Source of the DNA: Colocasia esculenta
Lineage: Eukaryota > Streptophyta > Magnoliopsida > Alismatales > Araceae
Length of the DNA: 64,000 nt
Assembly: GCA_014218235.1 (NCBI GenBank)
Contig: CM024766.1
Coordinates: 19,875,346 to 19,939,345, forward strand
Direction: 5' to 3'
In this document: in pieces, positions 10,527 to 21,812 of the stretch
How positions within the stretch are numbered: position 1 is the stretch's first letter
Layout of the letters: every line of letters begins with the position of its first letter
Notes under the pieces: model-generated
What the model was told of the DNA's origin: nothing
Database searches by the model: none
The model's input: only the letters and a program-made list of their open reading frames with translations
Position numbers and translations under genes: made by a program

Positions 10527-13361
10527 TGTTATGACCCTCCTTATACTGGTACAATTATACCAATCCACGTCGGTATAAAGAACGCCGTCACAGTGGGACA
10601 TTTACCCAACACTAACATTAGATTGAGATGTACACAAATATCACAAGATTACAGCGGAATAAATAAATAAGCTCATTCTCATTCCATCATCATCATAAAA
10701 TATCCACAGTATAGATATGAATAAAAGAAATACAAGTGTCCACATTATTACAACTTCAAAAAAATAAAGTACATTGTCCAAATAAATTACACACTTTTAT
10801 TCATTACATACTTATGAAAGAAAAGTACAAATGTATAAATCTCTCCAAAATAGATACTCCTCCCTCTCAGAGTCGCTCCTAACTATCTCCTCCTCAGAAG
10901 TGGAGACACCTGTCACACCTGTACACCGAAGTAAGGATGAGTCTAAAGAGACCTAGCAAGCAATCTAAGAATATAATCTTACTCATATCACAATCACAAA
11001 CTAGCCTTTTAAGTATTTATGAAATAAATATGGTACATGCGTCATGCTACTTAAACAACTAATTATAAAACCTATAGCATGCTTTCTACACATTCTATTC
11101 AACATGGTTCAAAGATTCAAATCTTATTCAAAGTATTTTGCAACAATACACAATTAAAGTATGAAACTATGTACAAAGTAAATAGCATACCTAGCATGAA
11201 ATCTAACCATTTTTTCATGCATTTATCACATTTATATACACATTTAGCTTGCTGTTTTGGCATGAATTAAACATAATCACAATGTTTTACACTTATTCAC
11301 ATACTAACTTATTCACTTAACAATTTCAAATGCTCATTTTACACATTGCACAGTTCACATATTCACATCCACGTATTTACACTTAGTTGCAGTGACACAT
11401 AGTCCAAACCACCACTAGAAGGACACACATACACATTCATGTACCCATCACCTAGGCAATATAGTGACGGATCTTGGTTAACTGTGCAGAACCGGGAGAA
11501 GCACTCTCCACCATAACCAGTGGTACTTGTCCACCTCCAGGATTTCATCCTAATGCCCATAGGATATCACAAACATTGAACCTTCCCATAGGGACTTTAC
11601 TATGGTACGGTTCCACAGCCCTCTATGGTAGCAGTGTCACTAACAACACATTTTTACACAATTCATTTTAATCACATTATTTACATATTTCTCATGCACC
11701 ATTTAACACAATTGCATGCACTTTTACACAATTACAGATGCTTCAGTTTACCTGACATGATGCTATTATTCATAGTGTTAATCAAAGCATAATACCATCC
11801 TAATCATGTTGTTAATCACTGAATCATACATAATTAGATTTAACATGCTTAAAATAGTCATTCTTTCTTAAAAAATCAGTCACAGTGCATATTGTTATCA
11901 AAATAATGTGAAATTTTTATCACAGGTCTTAAACAGTTAACATGTCACATGCTCAATTTTTTTAGATTTTTCAGATTTGTATCAAATTTATAGCAATTAA
12001 AATGGAATTCAAGCATTTTTATCACTAAATTCACTTAAGTGGGTTTCACAGTAAAACAATTATACCCAACGGTGCCAACACCTGAATACAGTTATTATAT
12101 AATCATAGAAAATTCATTTAACCCCAATTTATCATGGATCTAATTAATCAGGAATTATCAAGGTCAAATCATACTTAATATCCCATTACATAAATTCTAA
12201 TAATTAATATTATGCACAGATATTCGACGCCTCTATATGACATGATCTAATGACTGTACCTAACCACACATAATTTTTATAACCTAAACAGACAGCCATG
12301 AGTCCGGAAATCACAGGGTATAAATCAAAACCATATTTCCGCAAACTTGAAGAACTTGGCGGCACAGATGCTGCCGCCAACATGGGTTAACGACATAAGA
12401 TGTTGCCACCAACCAGGGATCATAACGGAAGCAAGCTGGCCGTTAAGTTCATGTCTGCATAAATGCAGACAAAACGCACAAAACATGGTGAATGGAGGTT
12501 CCAGGACACGAGGAAAAATCTCATAAATTCCTAGGACCTAAATGACATGAATAGGGTTGATATCCATAGGTTACTTGACTCAGGAAAATTTTTTAACGGA
12601 TTTAATTCGTCAAAAATGCCCTCCTCGGCCAAGCTAAGAAGGCACTCAAAACCTCCCAGATCCGGTCTTTTAGGTTGATGTAGTTCGCACACCGGAGTCA
12701 AAGAAGCTTCACAAACGTCCAAAGTATATTACAGTAGTTGTAGATCTCCGGAAGACGCACACAAACGCGAGATCAAAGCCTTCAAAGTTCAGCTTTCGCA
12801 CAGAGTTCTAGGGTTTTCTCCAAGAGCCAAAATACTTAATTCGACTGAAAAAGGGTGTTTTATAAGCTAAGGAAGGTTGGGCTACGCTTAAGGGTTAGAA
12901 TCCTACCGTTGGGAGTCAGTTTCCAAAACAAGAATCGAAGGAAATGCGGCCGTTTCCAGATCTAAAGCCGTACAAATTCTGGGGAATTAGATGGCCACAT
13001 TGTTGCCGTTTACTGAGAATTGACGTTCATTGATCTAGACGTCGACTCCCTTATAAACGTACACTCATGTTGACGTTAACATGCCTCTCGGAAAAAACAC
13101 AGAAATGCCTAAACATACATACACTATATACATATATACATGCAATGTAATGTATAATTTAAACACCATATGCACAATTAATAAAACAACATGTTCATAA
13201 ATAAACACATGTAAACATATGCACAACATTATTCAAATGCAATATGTATAGAAATAAATACATGTATATACATATATATATATATACACAGCTATGTACA
13301 CCAAGCATCTAAGCACCATAGGACAAAGTATAAATAAGGAACAAAGTTCGAGGGCCTTACA
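10527..13361 (-). repeat. 3' LTR of element B
   Basis: 2835 bp, from TGTTATGACC (plus-strand left edge) to GGCCTTACA. A minus-strand TATA box (TATAAAA) lies at 12858-12864. About 480 nt downstream of it is a perfect inverted repeat, TTGGCGGCA and TGCCGCCAA, with a 7-nt loop (12356-12380). A short TA run lies near 13270-13285. The small ORFs inside are not genes. Confidence 0.92.
12356..12380 (-). promoter_or_regulatory. GC-rich hairpin in LTR leader of B
   Basis: A 9-bp perfect inverted repeat, TTGGCGGCA / TGCCGCCAA, has loop CAGATGC. The same hairpin is in the other LTR of B at 48192-48216, and a related one is in E at 52551-52575. The arms include GCCGCC, the core of the ERF GCC-box. Because it lies downstream of the TATA box it may instead act as RNA structure. 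Confidence 0.6.
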
Positions 13362-13378
13362 CCCTCTCCCCCTTAAAG
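13362..13378 (-). other. Polypurine tract of element B
   Basis: On the minus strand it reads CTTTAAGGGGGAGAGGG and abuts the LTR start (TGTAAGGCCC). It primes plus-strand DNA synthesis. Confidence 0.85.
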
Positions 13379-13407
13379 ATAACTTCGTCCTCGAAGTTAG
13401 AACGAAA

Positions 13408-14788
13408 CTAATCAAACAAATGGGGATACTTCTTCATCATGGCATCCTCAAGCTCCCATGTAGCCTCCTCTTGCGAGAAGTTCCTTCATAACACCTTTAC
13501 AGACGCAATTCTCTTGTTCTGAGGTGATGGACTTTCCGATCAAGAATAGCTACTGGTTGCTCGACAAATGATAGATCTGGCTGAATCTCCACTGGCTCAT
13601 GACTAATCACATGAGACGGATCACGAACATACCTTTGAGCATGAATACATGGAAAATAGGATGAACACTAGCTAACGCTGGGGGTAAAGCTAGCTCATAT
13701 GCCACGTTTCCCATCCGCCTCAGAATCTCAAGTGGGCCAATGAATCGAGGACTCAACTTGCTATGCCTGCCAAACCTGACAACACCTCGACTAGGCAAAA
13801 CCTTCAGAAAAACATGCTCGCCAACCTTGAACTCTAAATCCTTCCTTCTGTTGTCGACGTAACTCTTCTGCCTATCCTGCGCCGCAACAAGCCTCTGCCT
13901 AATAAGCCAAATCTTATCCGAAGTCTCCTACACTAACTCCAGACCTATCAACTGCCTATCACCTATCTCCTCCCAACATAAAGGAGATCTACAAGGTCGC
14001 CCATACAAAGCCTCGAATGGAGCCATTCCAATACTCGCATGAAAATTGTTGTAATATGCAAACTCCACAAGAGGCAAATGACGCTCCCAATCACCCTTCG
14101 AATCCATCACACACGCTCTCAACATATCCTCGAGCGTCTGGATAGTCCTTTTGGACTGCCCATCTGTTTGGGGATGGAATGTAAAACTGAGCTTCAACTC
14201 AGAACCTAAAGCCTCTTGAAAACCCTGCCACAACCTCGAACTAAATCTCGGATCTCGATCCGAAATAATCGACTTTGGCACGCCATGCAATCTAGCAATG
14301 CTACTAACATACAACCTAGCCAAGCTCTCTACTGACTGCTTCTTCTTCATGGGCAAGAAATGTGCAGTCTTGGAGAATCGGTCAACAATCACCCAAATCG
14401 AGTCATTGTCCTTCACTGATTTCGGCAAACCCGTCACAAAATCCATAGTGACAGCCTCCCACTTCCATACTAGGATCTCCATCTTCTGCATAGGACCAGA
14501 TGGTCGCTGACACTCGGCCTTCACTTGCTGGCATACTAAACACCTGGATAAAAAATCCGCTACATCCTTCTTCATGCCAGACCACCAAAAAGATCTCTTC
14601 AAATCCTGGTACATCTTGGTGTTACATGGATGAATAGAGAACCTTGACCTATGAGCTTCTGCTAGAACATGCTCACGGACATCCACGATATCGGGAACAC
14701 AAACTCGGTGATGGAATCTAATCACATCGTCCTCATCTCGAGCAATTCCCGCCCTGCCCACCATTTCCTGAAGCCTAGGATCGGCATT
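13408..14788 (-). pseudogene. Integrase of element B with chromodomain-like C-terminus
   Basis: The order on the minus strand is an H2C2 zinc domain (HRSRFSIHPCNTKMYQDLKR, then CLVCQQVKAEC), the core with D in VTMDFVTGLPKS and D in ISDRDPRF, and the third acidic position in TDGQSKRTIQTLEDML. There the usual Glu (SERT) is Lys, which would abolish catalysis. After a stop near 13928 the basic C-terminal region continues (GEHVFLKV, KLSPRFIGPLEIL, 13798-13607). Broken frames then end in EEATWELEDAMMKKYPHLF before a TAG at 13408-13410, the characteristic chromodomain-like end of Tekay/Del chromoviruses, thought to direct insertion to heterochromatin. Confidence 0.9.
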
Positions 14789-14791
14789 TTT

Positions 14792-15433
14792 CTACTCAAT
14801 CACTTCATCCAAATTAGTGGACCGAATAGACAACTGAGCCATGAAAGCTTGACATAACTGTGGCTCTAACTCAATCATCGCACTGGCTGCATCCTCCAAC
14901 ATCTTCCAATCCTGGTGGAGCAATGATCTCTTCGTACTAAGAGCATCTGCTATGACATTCGGCTTTCCTGGATGATACTGAAGATCGAAGTCGTAGTCCT
15001 TGAGGAACTCAATCCATCTCCTCTGCCGCAGGTTTAACTCCTTTTGCGAGAAGAGATACCTCAAACTCTTGTGGTTAGTGAACACCTCAAATCTGACACC
15101 ATAAAGATAGTGTCTCCAGATCTTTAGTGCATGAACCACTGCCGTAAGCTCCAAATCATGAGTTGGATAGTTACGCTCATGCTCCTACAACTGATGAGAA
15201 GCATACACCACTACTCTACCAAGCTGTATCAACACACATCCTAGAACAATCCAAGACGCATCCGAATAAATAGAAACTTCTACCCCACTCAGCTAAATCA
15301 ACACCGGTGCTGAAGTAAGCTTAGCCTTCAGTAACTGAAAGCTACTCTCACAATCCCCAGACAAGATAAACTTCACACCCTTCCTGGTTAGCTTAGTCAA
15401 AGGTGCGGCAATAGATGCAAATCCCTCAATGAA
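14792..15433 (-). pseudogene. RNase H of element B
   Basis: Starting just after a TGA that replaces the second Arg of YYRRF at about 15433, the frame holds the RT connection (LTKLTRKGVKF), a damaged RNase H start (YSDASWIVLGCVL), and intact ELTAVVHALKIWRHYLYG, TNHKSLRYLFSQKELNLRQRRW and YHPGKPNVIADALS. It ends with a stop at about 14789. Several stops lie between 15433 and 15154. Confidence 0.88.
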
Positions 15434-16216
15434 TCACCGATAATAGCCCGCTAAACCAAGGAAACTCCGAATCTTCGATGGGTTCCTGGGGATCTCCCAA
15501 TCTAATATAGCCTGAACCGTCGCTGGATCAACTACTACACCAGCGCCGGAGATAACATGCCGAACGAAATGAACCATGCGCATAAAAAAATCGCACTTGC
15601 TGAACTTTGCATACAGTTTGTGCTCTCGGAGAACCTCCAAAACAACCCTCAAATGATCACAGTGTGTAGCCTCATCCGGAGAATAGACTAGCACATCATC
15701 GATAAACATCACTATAAAACTATCTAAATAAGGTCTAAACACCCTGTTCATGAGATCCATGAACTCTGCAGGGGCATTGGTCAGACCAAATGGAAGCACT
15801 AAGAACTGATAATGTCCATAACGAGTCCTAAAGGCTGTCTTGGACACATCTTCACTCCTAATCCTCAATTGATGATAGCCGGACCACAGATCAATCTTAG
15901 AAAATACTGATGCATTTTACAGTTGGTCAAATAGATCATCAATCCGCATTAAGGGATACCTGTTCTTTACGGCCACCTGGTTGAGCTTCCTATAATCAAT
16001 GCACAACCTGAGTGAACCATCCTTTTTCTCCACAAATAATACAGGTGTGCCCCATGGTGATACACTAGGGCGAATAAATCCCTTGTCCAGCAAATCATGC
16101 AACTGCTTCCTTAACTTAGCTAATTCCATATGTGCCATCCGATATGGAGCCTTCGAGATAAGAGAGGTGCCTAGAAGCAACTCTATAGTAAAATCTATCT
16201 CTCTAACCGATGGCAA
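15434..16216 (-). pseudogene. Reverse transcriptase of element B
   Basis: Gypsy RVT_1 domain: FTIELLLGTSLISKAPYRM, WGTPVLFVEKKDGSLRLCID and YRKLNQVAVKNRYP, then a stop near 15914-15916 (after LFDQL), followed in the same order by SGYHQLRI, FRTRYGHYQFLVLPFGLTNA and the catalytic FIDDVLVYS, ending SFLGLAGYYR. One nonsense codon splits the domain. Confidence 0.9.
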
Positions 16217-16788
16217 ACCAGATAAATCATTAGGAAATACGTCTGGGAACTCCTACACTACATCAATCTCCTCAAAGGTAGGTGACTGATCAGCCTTCGA
16301 TACTAAGACCACGCTGGCAAGAAAAAAGTCACAACCCTTGTTCACCATTTTCATCACCTTCATGGCAGAGATAACAAACCTTCTCGCTAAGTTCCTTGGA
16401 AATGGATGTGAAAACTCATCCTTACCAGGAATACGGAAAGTGATATTCTTCCCACGACAATCTACTAAAGCATAGTGCTCCTCTAGCCAATCCAGACCAG
16501 ATCATCATAGCATCTTTATGGAAGCACCCTTCATAATGTCGATACACTTCCTAGTCGACAAATGAACCTGTGCACAACTTTAACTCCTCAGCCACTGCAA
16601 AATTACTAACTGAAAACACTCATGAATGAGTGAGTGTCACTATCAAACACCCATGAGTGTACATTTTCCGCCTGCTCGGCATCCTCTCGCGCTAAGGCAA
16701 ACACTCGAGCTTAGGCTCGAGGCCTTCCTAGTCTTCCTGTAGCTGGTGCTGCTGCTGCTTCCGCTCCACGCTGAATGCCCTGTTCCAG
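16217..16788 (-). pseudogene. Aspartic protease region of element B (decayed)
   Basis: Between the solo LTR F and the RT, only fragments align with the protease of the related copy at 58521-58832. The alanine-rich start (GRLGRPRA, VFALARED) is near 16760-16680, and the catalytic triplet is degraded from VLFDTGATHSF to VFDSDTHSF near 16640. The rest is full of stops. It would have cleaved the polyprotein. Confidence 0.65.
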
Positions 16789-19700
16789 TGTGACGACCCT
16801 CATTATACCGGTACGGTTATACCAACCCACGTCGGTATAGTAAAGGTTATCACAGTGGGACATTTACTCAAACACTATCACATGATTGAGATATACACAA
16901 ATATAGATACAGAGTCGCGGAAGTAAAGGACTAACTGTCATCACATTTCATCATCCACATTTATCACACATGATCCATATAGCAAATTAAAAGACTAAAC
17001 TTTCATAATTGAAATTAAACCAAACTACATTGTCCACAAGATCAAAGTTCTACATTTAATACATAATTTGTCCACAATTACAAAATGAGAACTCTAATAC
17101 AAGCTACAATTTACATACTATGAAACAAAAAGGGACACAACGTCAACTCCACAAGCTACTCTCCACGCTCGGAGTCGCTCTCCACTGTCTCCTCCAAAAG
17201 TGTGTCACCAACTAAACCTGTACGCCGAAGCAAGGAGTGAGTCTAAAAGACTCAGCAAGTAACTCCATACACATCATTCATGCATACATCATAGTAGGGT
17301 CTACTATTTCAATTTGCAAAGCAACATACCGCATGCTTGAACATTAATAAGAGACAACCTATCATGGTATTTCTACAAAATCAAAACACATGGTACATGG
17401 TTTAAGATGTTTCAATTAACACTTCCTATCACATGCTTTCTACTCATTTAATCACATGAAGACCACACTTCCAATTTGGCTATAACATGATAGCAATTTA
17501 CATGGGATTAGAAATATCATAGCATGAATTATCGTCTCATACTCTAACACATTCACTTCACATGGTTACACATTCCCATATTTCACATGGTTCATTTTTC
17601 AAGCATTTCACATGTACACATGTTCACATTCTAACATAAATAGTTCACATGATTTCACATTTCACATTCACATATACACATTTTACACATGTTCACATTC
17701 ACATTTCACAATTTATTTGCCGTGACACATAGCCCAAACCACCACTAGAAGGACACATCACATACACATAACACATAGCACATCACCTAGGCAATACAGT
17801 GATGACTCTTGGCACTGGGCAGACCGGGAGAACACGTCTCCACCCTAACCAGTGGTACTTGTCCACCTCCAGGATTTCATCCTAATGCCCTTAGGATATC
17901 TTAACACATTGAACCTTCTCATGGGGACTTTTCCATGATACAGTTCCACAGCCCTCTATGGAAGCAGTGTCACACACGGCACATTTTACACATTACACAT
18001 TCCGATTAACACACGTTTTACATATGATATTCACACTTTCTTATTTATGCACATGGTTCTGTTCATCCCTAACATGATGCCACTAATAACAGAAATCAAG
18101 CACTTAGTAGCTCTCATGGATTAATTGGAACACACCTCATTTAACCTTAATCATGGTACATGTATTTATAACTCATTTTCACATGGAAATCACACAGTGT
18201 AGGCTAGTGTTATCAAATTTTCCTGAAAATTTAACCACATGCTGTTTTTAGGTATAATAACACACATACAAATTTTCACATTTTTCTGAATTCACATGCA
18301 TTTATAGAAATTAAAACATTTAGTTTCATGCCATTCATAAACTAAGTTAACATAGATCATGACATGGATTTCAGATTTGATCAAGCACAGTCATGAACCA
18401 CACATACATATTGACACAAGAAATTTTCTCAAATTTATTTCCCAACACATGATTTACTAAATTTTTCACAAGGTCTACACATGTTTTCTATTTCTCATTG
18501 CAGGAATTATAAAAATTCACATGAATATGGGAAAATTCCCAAATTTGCAGGGCATGGACTGATACATATATACATGGTTCATAAAATTTTACAGCATTTA
18601 ATTCCTCAGAAATCATGGGAACACAATTAAACATGCATAATTTCTTTCCTACACATGCCTTTCAATAATTCTAATAAATATTGCCGTCTACATAAAAATA
18701 CAGGAAATTTCACACACATCAAATTATCTATTTTACATAACATATAAAATTTACATTATATCCTCATGCGTAGAAATCCGGAAATTAAAGATATAGGGCA
18801 GAACAGTTCACTATTCTGTCAAGAAGAACTCAACGGCATACTATGGACGTTTACAAGAGTTGGCGGCAACATCGTTGGCCGCTGACTCAAGATCTCAACG
18901 GCAATAGGCCTTGCCGTCAAGTTCGGACCTGTGTAAAAACACAGTCCGAGCTCTAAAGAATGGTGAATGTAGGGGATCCAGGACACGAGGAAAATCCATA
19001 AAAATGATAAAAACCTCCTAGACACATACATGGACAAGGTGAAAGGGTTACTTGCCTTTGGAAAAACTCCTAAAGGGATCAAAATGGTTGGAGAAGCTCT
19101 CCTTGGGCAGTCCCAAGAAGCCTCCAAGATGCCTCCACTCCGGCTTCTGTGATGCTCCCCTCTGAAATCCAGGGCCGGGGATGTGTAGCCGGATGTGTTG
19201 TCTCCCTCCTTGTCGAAGTAGATCTCCAGGTGAGGCCTTGGATCGCCGGATCAAAGCCTCCAAACTCCAAGTTTTCTCACAGCTCACTAGGGTTTCCTCT
19301 TATCTCTTTGCAAAGAGCCAAGAGAGCTCTAGAGGTTGCAACAAGGGCTCTCTTAAGAGAGGACCCTCTCACCCCACTCAAGAGGTCGGTTGGAAGGCCA
19401 AGGAGCCGTTGGGGAGTGGTTGGTATCTCCCATCAAGGCATGGCACACCATGCTGCTGCAGACTGGTCTGTCAGGATATAGACGTCCACCGATATGGCCG
19501 TCGACTAAATAATCGACGTCCACCTATATGGACGTTAACAATAATTGAACGTCCATTCATGTTGACGTCGACTAACCCTTCGGCCAGAACCCAAAACCAT
19601 GCAAAACCCTAATTTCTCCTAAGTTCATGCATGCAATACATAGGGTGTAATGCACACACTCACTATGTCACGAAATCAACCGATATATACATACAACTAA

Positions 19701-19827
19701 GTATATACATACATTCATAAGTACACCAAGATAATGTATACATAATACTTATATGATAATGCATATACATATACAAGCATAAAATTGCACACAATAAATA
19801 ATAAGGACAAAATTCGAGGGCCTTACA
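16789..19827 (-). mobile_element. Solo LTR F (Gypsy), inserted in gag-pol of B
   Basis: 3039 bp, from TGTGACGACC to GGCCTTACA, flanked by the perfect duplication TCCAG (16784-16788 and 19828-19832). No internal region is present, so it arose by recombination between the two LTRs of a full element. Its ends match the LTRs of B and E in layout, but the body is a distinct family, the one also seen at 55651-57640. A degenerate TTGGCGGC hairpin lies near 18860-18880. The several 60-140-codon frames within it are not genes. Confidence 0.93.
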
Positions 19828-20468
19828 TCCAGTCTGGGACAATCCCTGATCTGATGCTCGCTACGGCCACACTTTAAGCACTTCCCCACTAGCTTCCAGC
19901 ACTCGCTACAACCATGTGCTCTTCCGTAGTGAGGGCACATCTTCTTATCACTTGGCCTGACGTCGGGGGATCACGGTGCAACTGCCTGCTGACTGCTAAC
20001 TGCCATTGGACGCTGCGGTGACTGATATGCCGCCTTCTTCCTATCCTGCCTATGGAACGGTGGCGCTGATCTCTTCTGCGATGCCTTCTTCTCTTCCAAA
20101 TATTGCACCATCTCACTCTCCTACCTGCATGCAGCACTGAGAGCCTCGTCTTGGGTACGATGGTCAAATGCCACGACCCTCGACCTCAGGGATGGCTTAA
20201 GGCCCATCACAAACTTCTTCGCCTTCCTGCACTCATCAGCAACTATATGAGGTGCATACTTAGATAATTCTGCAAACCTGGCCTCATACTCAAGCACCGC
20301 CATGGAACCTTGGGTAAGAGTGAAGAACTCGTGCTCCATCTTGTCTTGAATATGCTCAGGAATGAACTTGGCTCGAAAGAGCCTCACGAACTCATCCCAT
20401 GCCACCTCTACAGCACCATCCTCAAATTTAGTGTGAAGCAAGGAGGCCCACCACACATCGGCTCTTTC

Positions 20469-20545
20469 CTGAAATAAACCACCCATAAGCACCAATCTAG
20501 ACAAAATCTAAACTTAACACTAGTACAAGCATATAAATTAAATAC
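20469..20545 (-). other. Putative gag intron 2 of element B
   Basis: This 77-nt block begins GTATTTAATT and ends TGGTTTATTTCAG on the minus strand. Removal gives ATYMLQ-ERADVWW in frame. In the copy near 57838 the same junction reads ATYMRQERADVWW without any insert, which is direct evidence of precise removal or insertion at this point. Confidence 0.75.
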
Positions 20546-20752
20546 TTGTAGCATATAGGTGGCCAAGCTGAGCTTGTCCTCCTCGGCACACCTAATGGCC
20601 CGGAAGATCTTTTCAATCTCCCTCATCCAGCTCTCTGCCAGCAATGGCTGACTCTCCCCGTTAAAAGAGGGTGGAGCCATCCTTTTGAATCGCTGCATGA
20701 TGGAAGGACCACCATGGCCATGCTCCTGGGGAACTGGAGCTGGAGCCTGAGC

Positions 20753-20842
20753 CTGCCACAACAAACAATATAAGTAACACATAAGCAACATAACAATCAT
20801 ACATTTAATAAAAATAGGCTACTTCTATCTAACATTTCTAAC
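20753..20842 (-). other. Putative gag intron 1 of element B
   Basis: This 90-nt block begins GTTAGAAATG and ends TTGTGGCAG on the minus strand. Removing it joins the exons in phase 0. The block has stops in frame and no gag similarity. The related copy at 57641 starts one base inside the predicted exon 2. Confidence 0.55.
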
Positions 20843-21055
20843 CTAACCCTCCAGCTGAGCCTAGAGTGCAGCCTGAGTGTGTGCCTGGGTCTACATAGCT
20901 TGAACCAGACCTTGCATGAACACTCCATAATCTACAGGCGGTGGTGGAGGAAGAACTGTAGGACCCTGGGGTGCTGGGGCCTGCTGCTCATCCCTATCCT
21001 CACGCCTCTGCTCATCCTCTCGAGCATGGGCACCACGCCTACCACGAGAAGCCAT

Positions 21056-21244
21056 AGCCTATAAAACAATTTATCTAGTTAGAAACTAAGTGATTAGCCA
21101 TAACCATTTTCTTAGCCATCTTTCATTCATTATCAATTATTTTTTTCTACATATGTGGACAATTCTACAAAGACTTAGCATATTTTGAAGATGATGGTAT
21201 ATTCATGTACAATCTCAACCTGGGTTTTCCCTGATACCAATCTC
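21056..21244 (-). other. Leader and primer-binding site of element B
   Basis: Between gag ATG and LTR. On the minus strand TGGTATCAGGG begins at 21239, an initiator-Met primer site with one change. The rest is AT-rich leader with no open frame of note. Confidence 0.75.
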
Positions 21245-21812
21245 TATAATGACCCACCTTATACCAGTAGGATTATACCAATCCACGTCGGTATAAAGAA
21301 CACCGTCACAATGGGAAATTTACCCAACACTAACATTAGATTGAGATGTACACAAATATTAGAAGATTACAGCGGAATAAATAAATAAGTTCATTCTCAT
21401 TGCATCATTATCATCAAATATCCACAGTCTAGATAGAAATAAAAGAAATACAAGTGTCCACATTATTATAACTTAAAAAAAATAAAGTACATTGTCCAAA
21501 TAAATTGCACACTTTTATTCATTACATACTTATGAATGAAAACTACAAATGTACAAATCTCTCCAAAATAGCTACTCCTCCTTCTAGGAGTCGCTCCTAA
21601 CTACCTCCTCCTCAGAAGTAGAGACACATGTCACACTTGTGCGTCGAAGCAAGGATAAGTCTAAGGAGACCAACAAGCAATCTAAGAATATAATCTTACT
21701 CATATCACAATCACAAACTAGTCTCTTATGTATTTAGGAAATAAATATGGTACATGCTTCATGCTACTTAAACAACTAATTATAAAACCTATAGCATGCT
21801 TTCTACACATTC
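21245..21812 (-). repeat. 5' LTR of element B, part 1
   Basis: Homologous to 10527-11100. The terminal dinucleotide on the plus-strand left edge is mutated (TATAATGACC where the other LTR has TGTTATGACC). It is interrupted after CATTC at 21808-21812 by element C and resumes at 46945. Confidence 0.92.

Larger units (their letters stand above)
19833..21055 (-). pseudogene. Gag of element B, with two apparent introns
   Basis: Read on the minus strand from ATG at 21055 (MASRGRRGAHARED). Exon 1 runs to 20843 and contains TAG codons where CAG is expected. Exon 2 (20752-20546) has the capsid start (RFKRMAPPSFNGESQP, WMREIEKIFRAIRC). Exon 3 (from 20468) has ERADVWWASLL, FRAKFIPEHIQDKMEHEF and KFVMGLKPSLRSR. 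After a TAG near 20119 the frame continues to a double zinc knuckle (CPHYGRAHGCSECW, CLKCGRSEHQIRDC), and it is then cut by F at 19827. The copy at 57641 lacks the second intron exactly. Gag forms the particle and binds RNA. Confidence 0.85.

Noticed and set aside
19149..19612. 110- and 143-codon ORFs inside solo LTR F
   Set aside because: Overlapping frames in a solo LTR; the GC-rich leader is naturally open in several frames.
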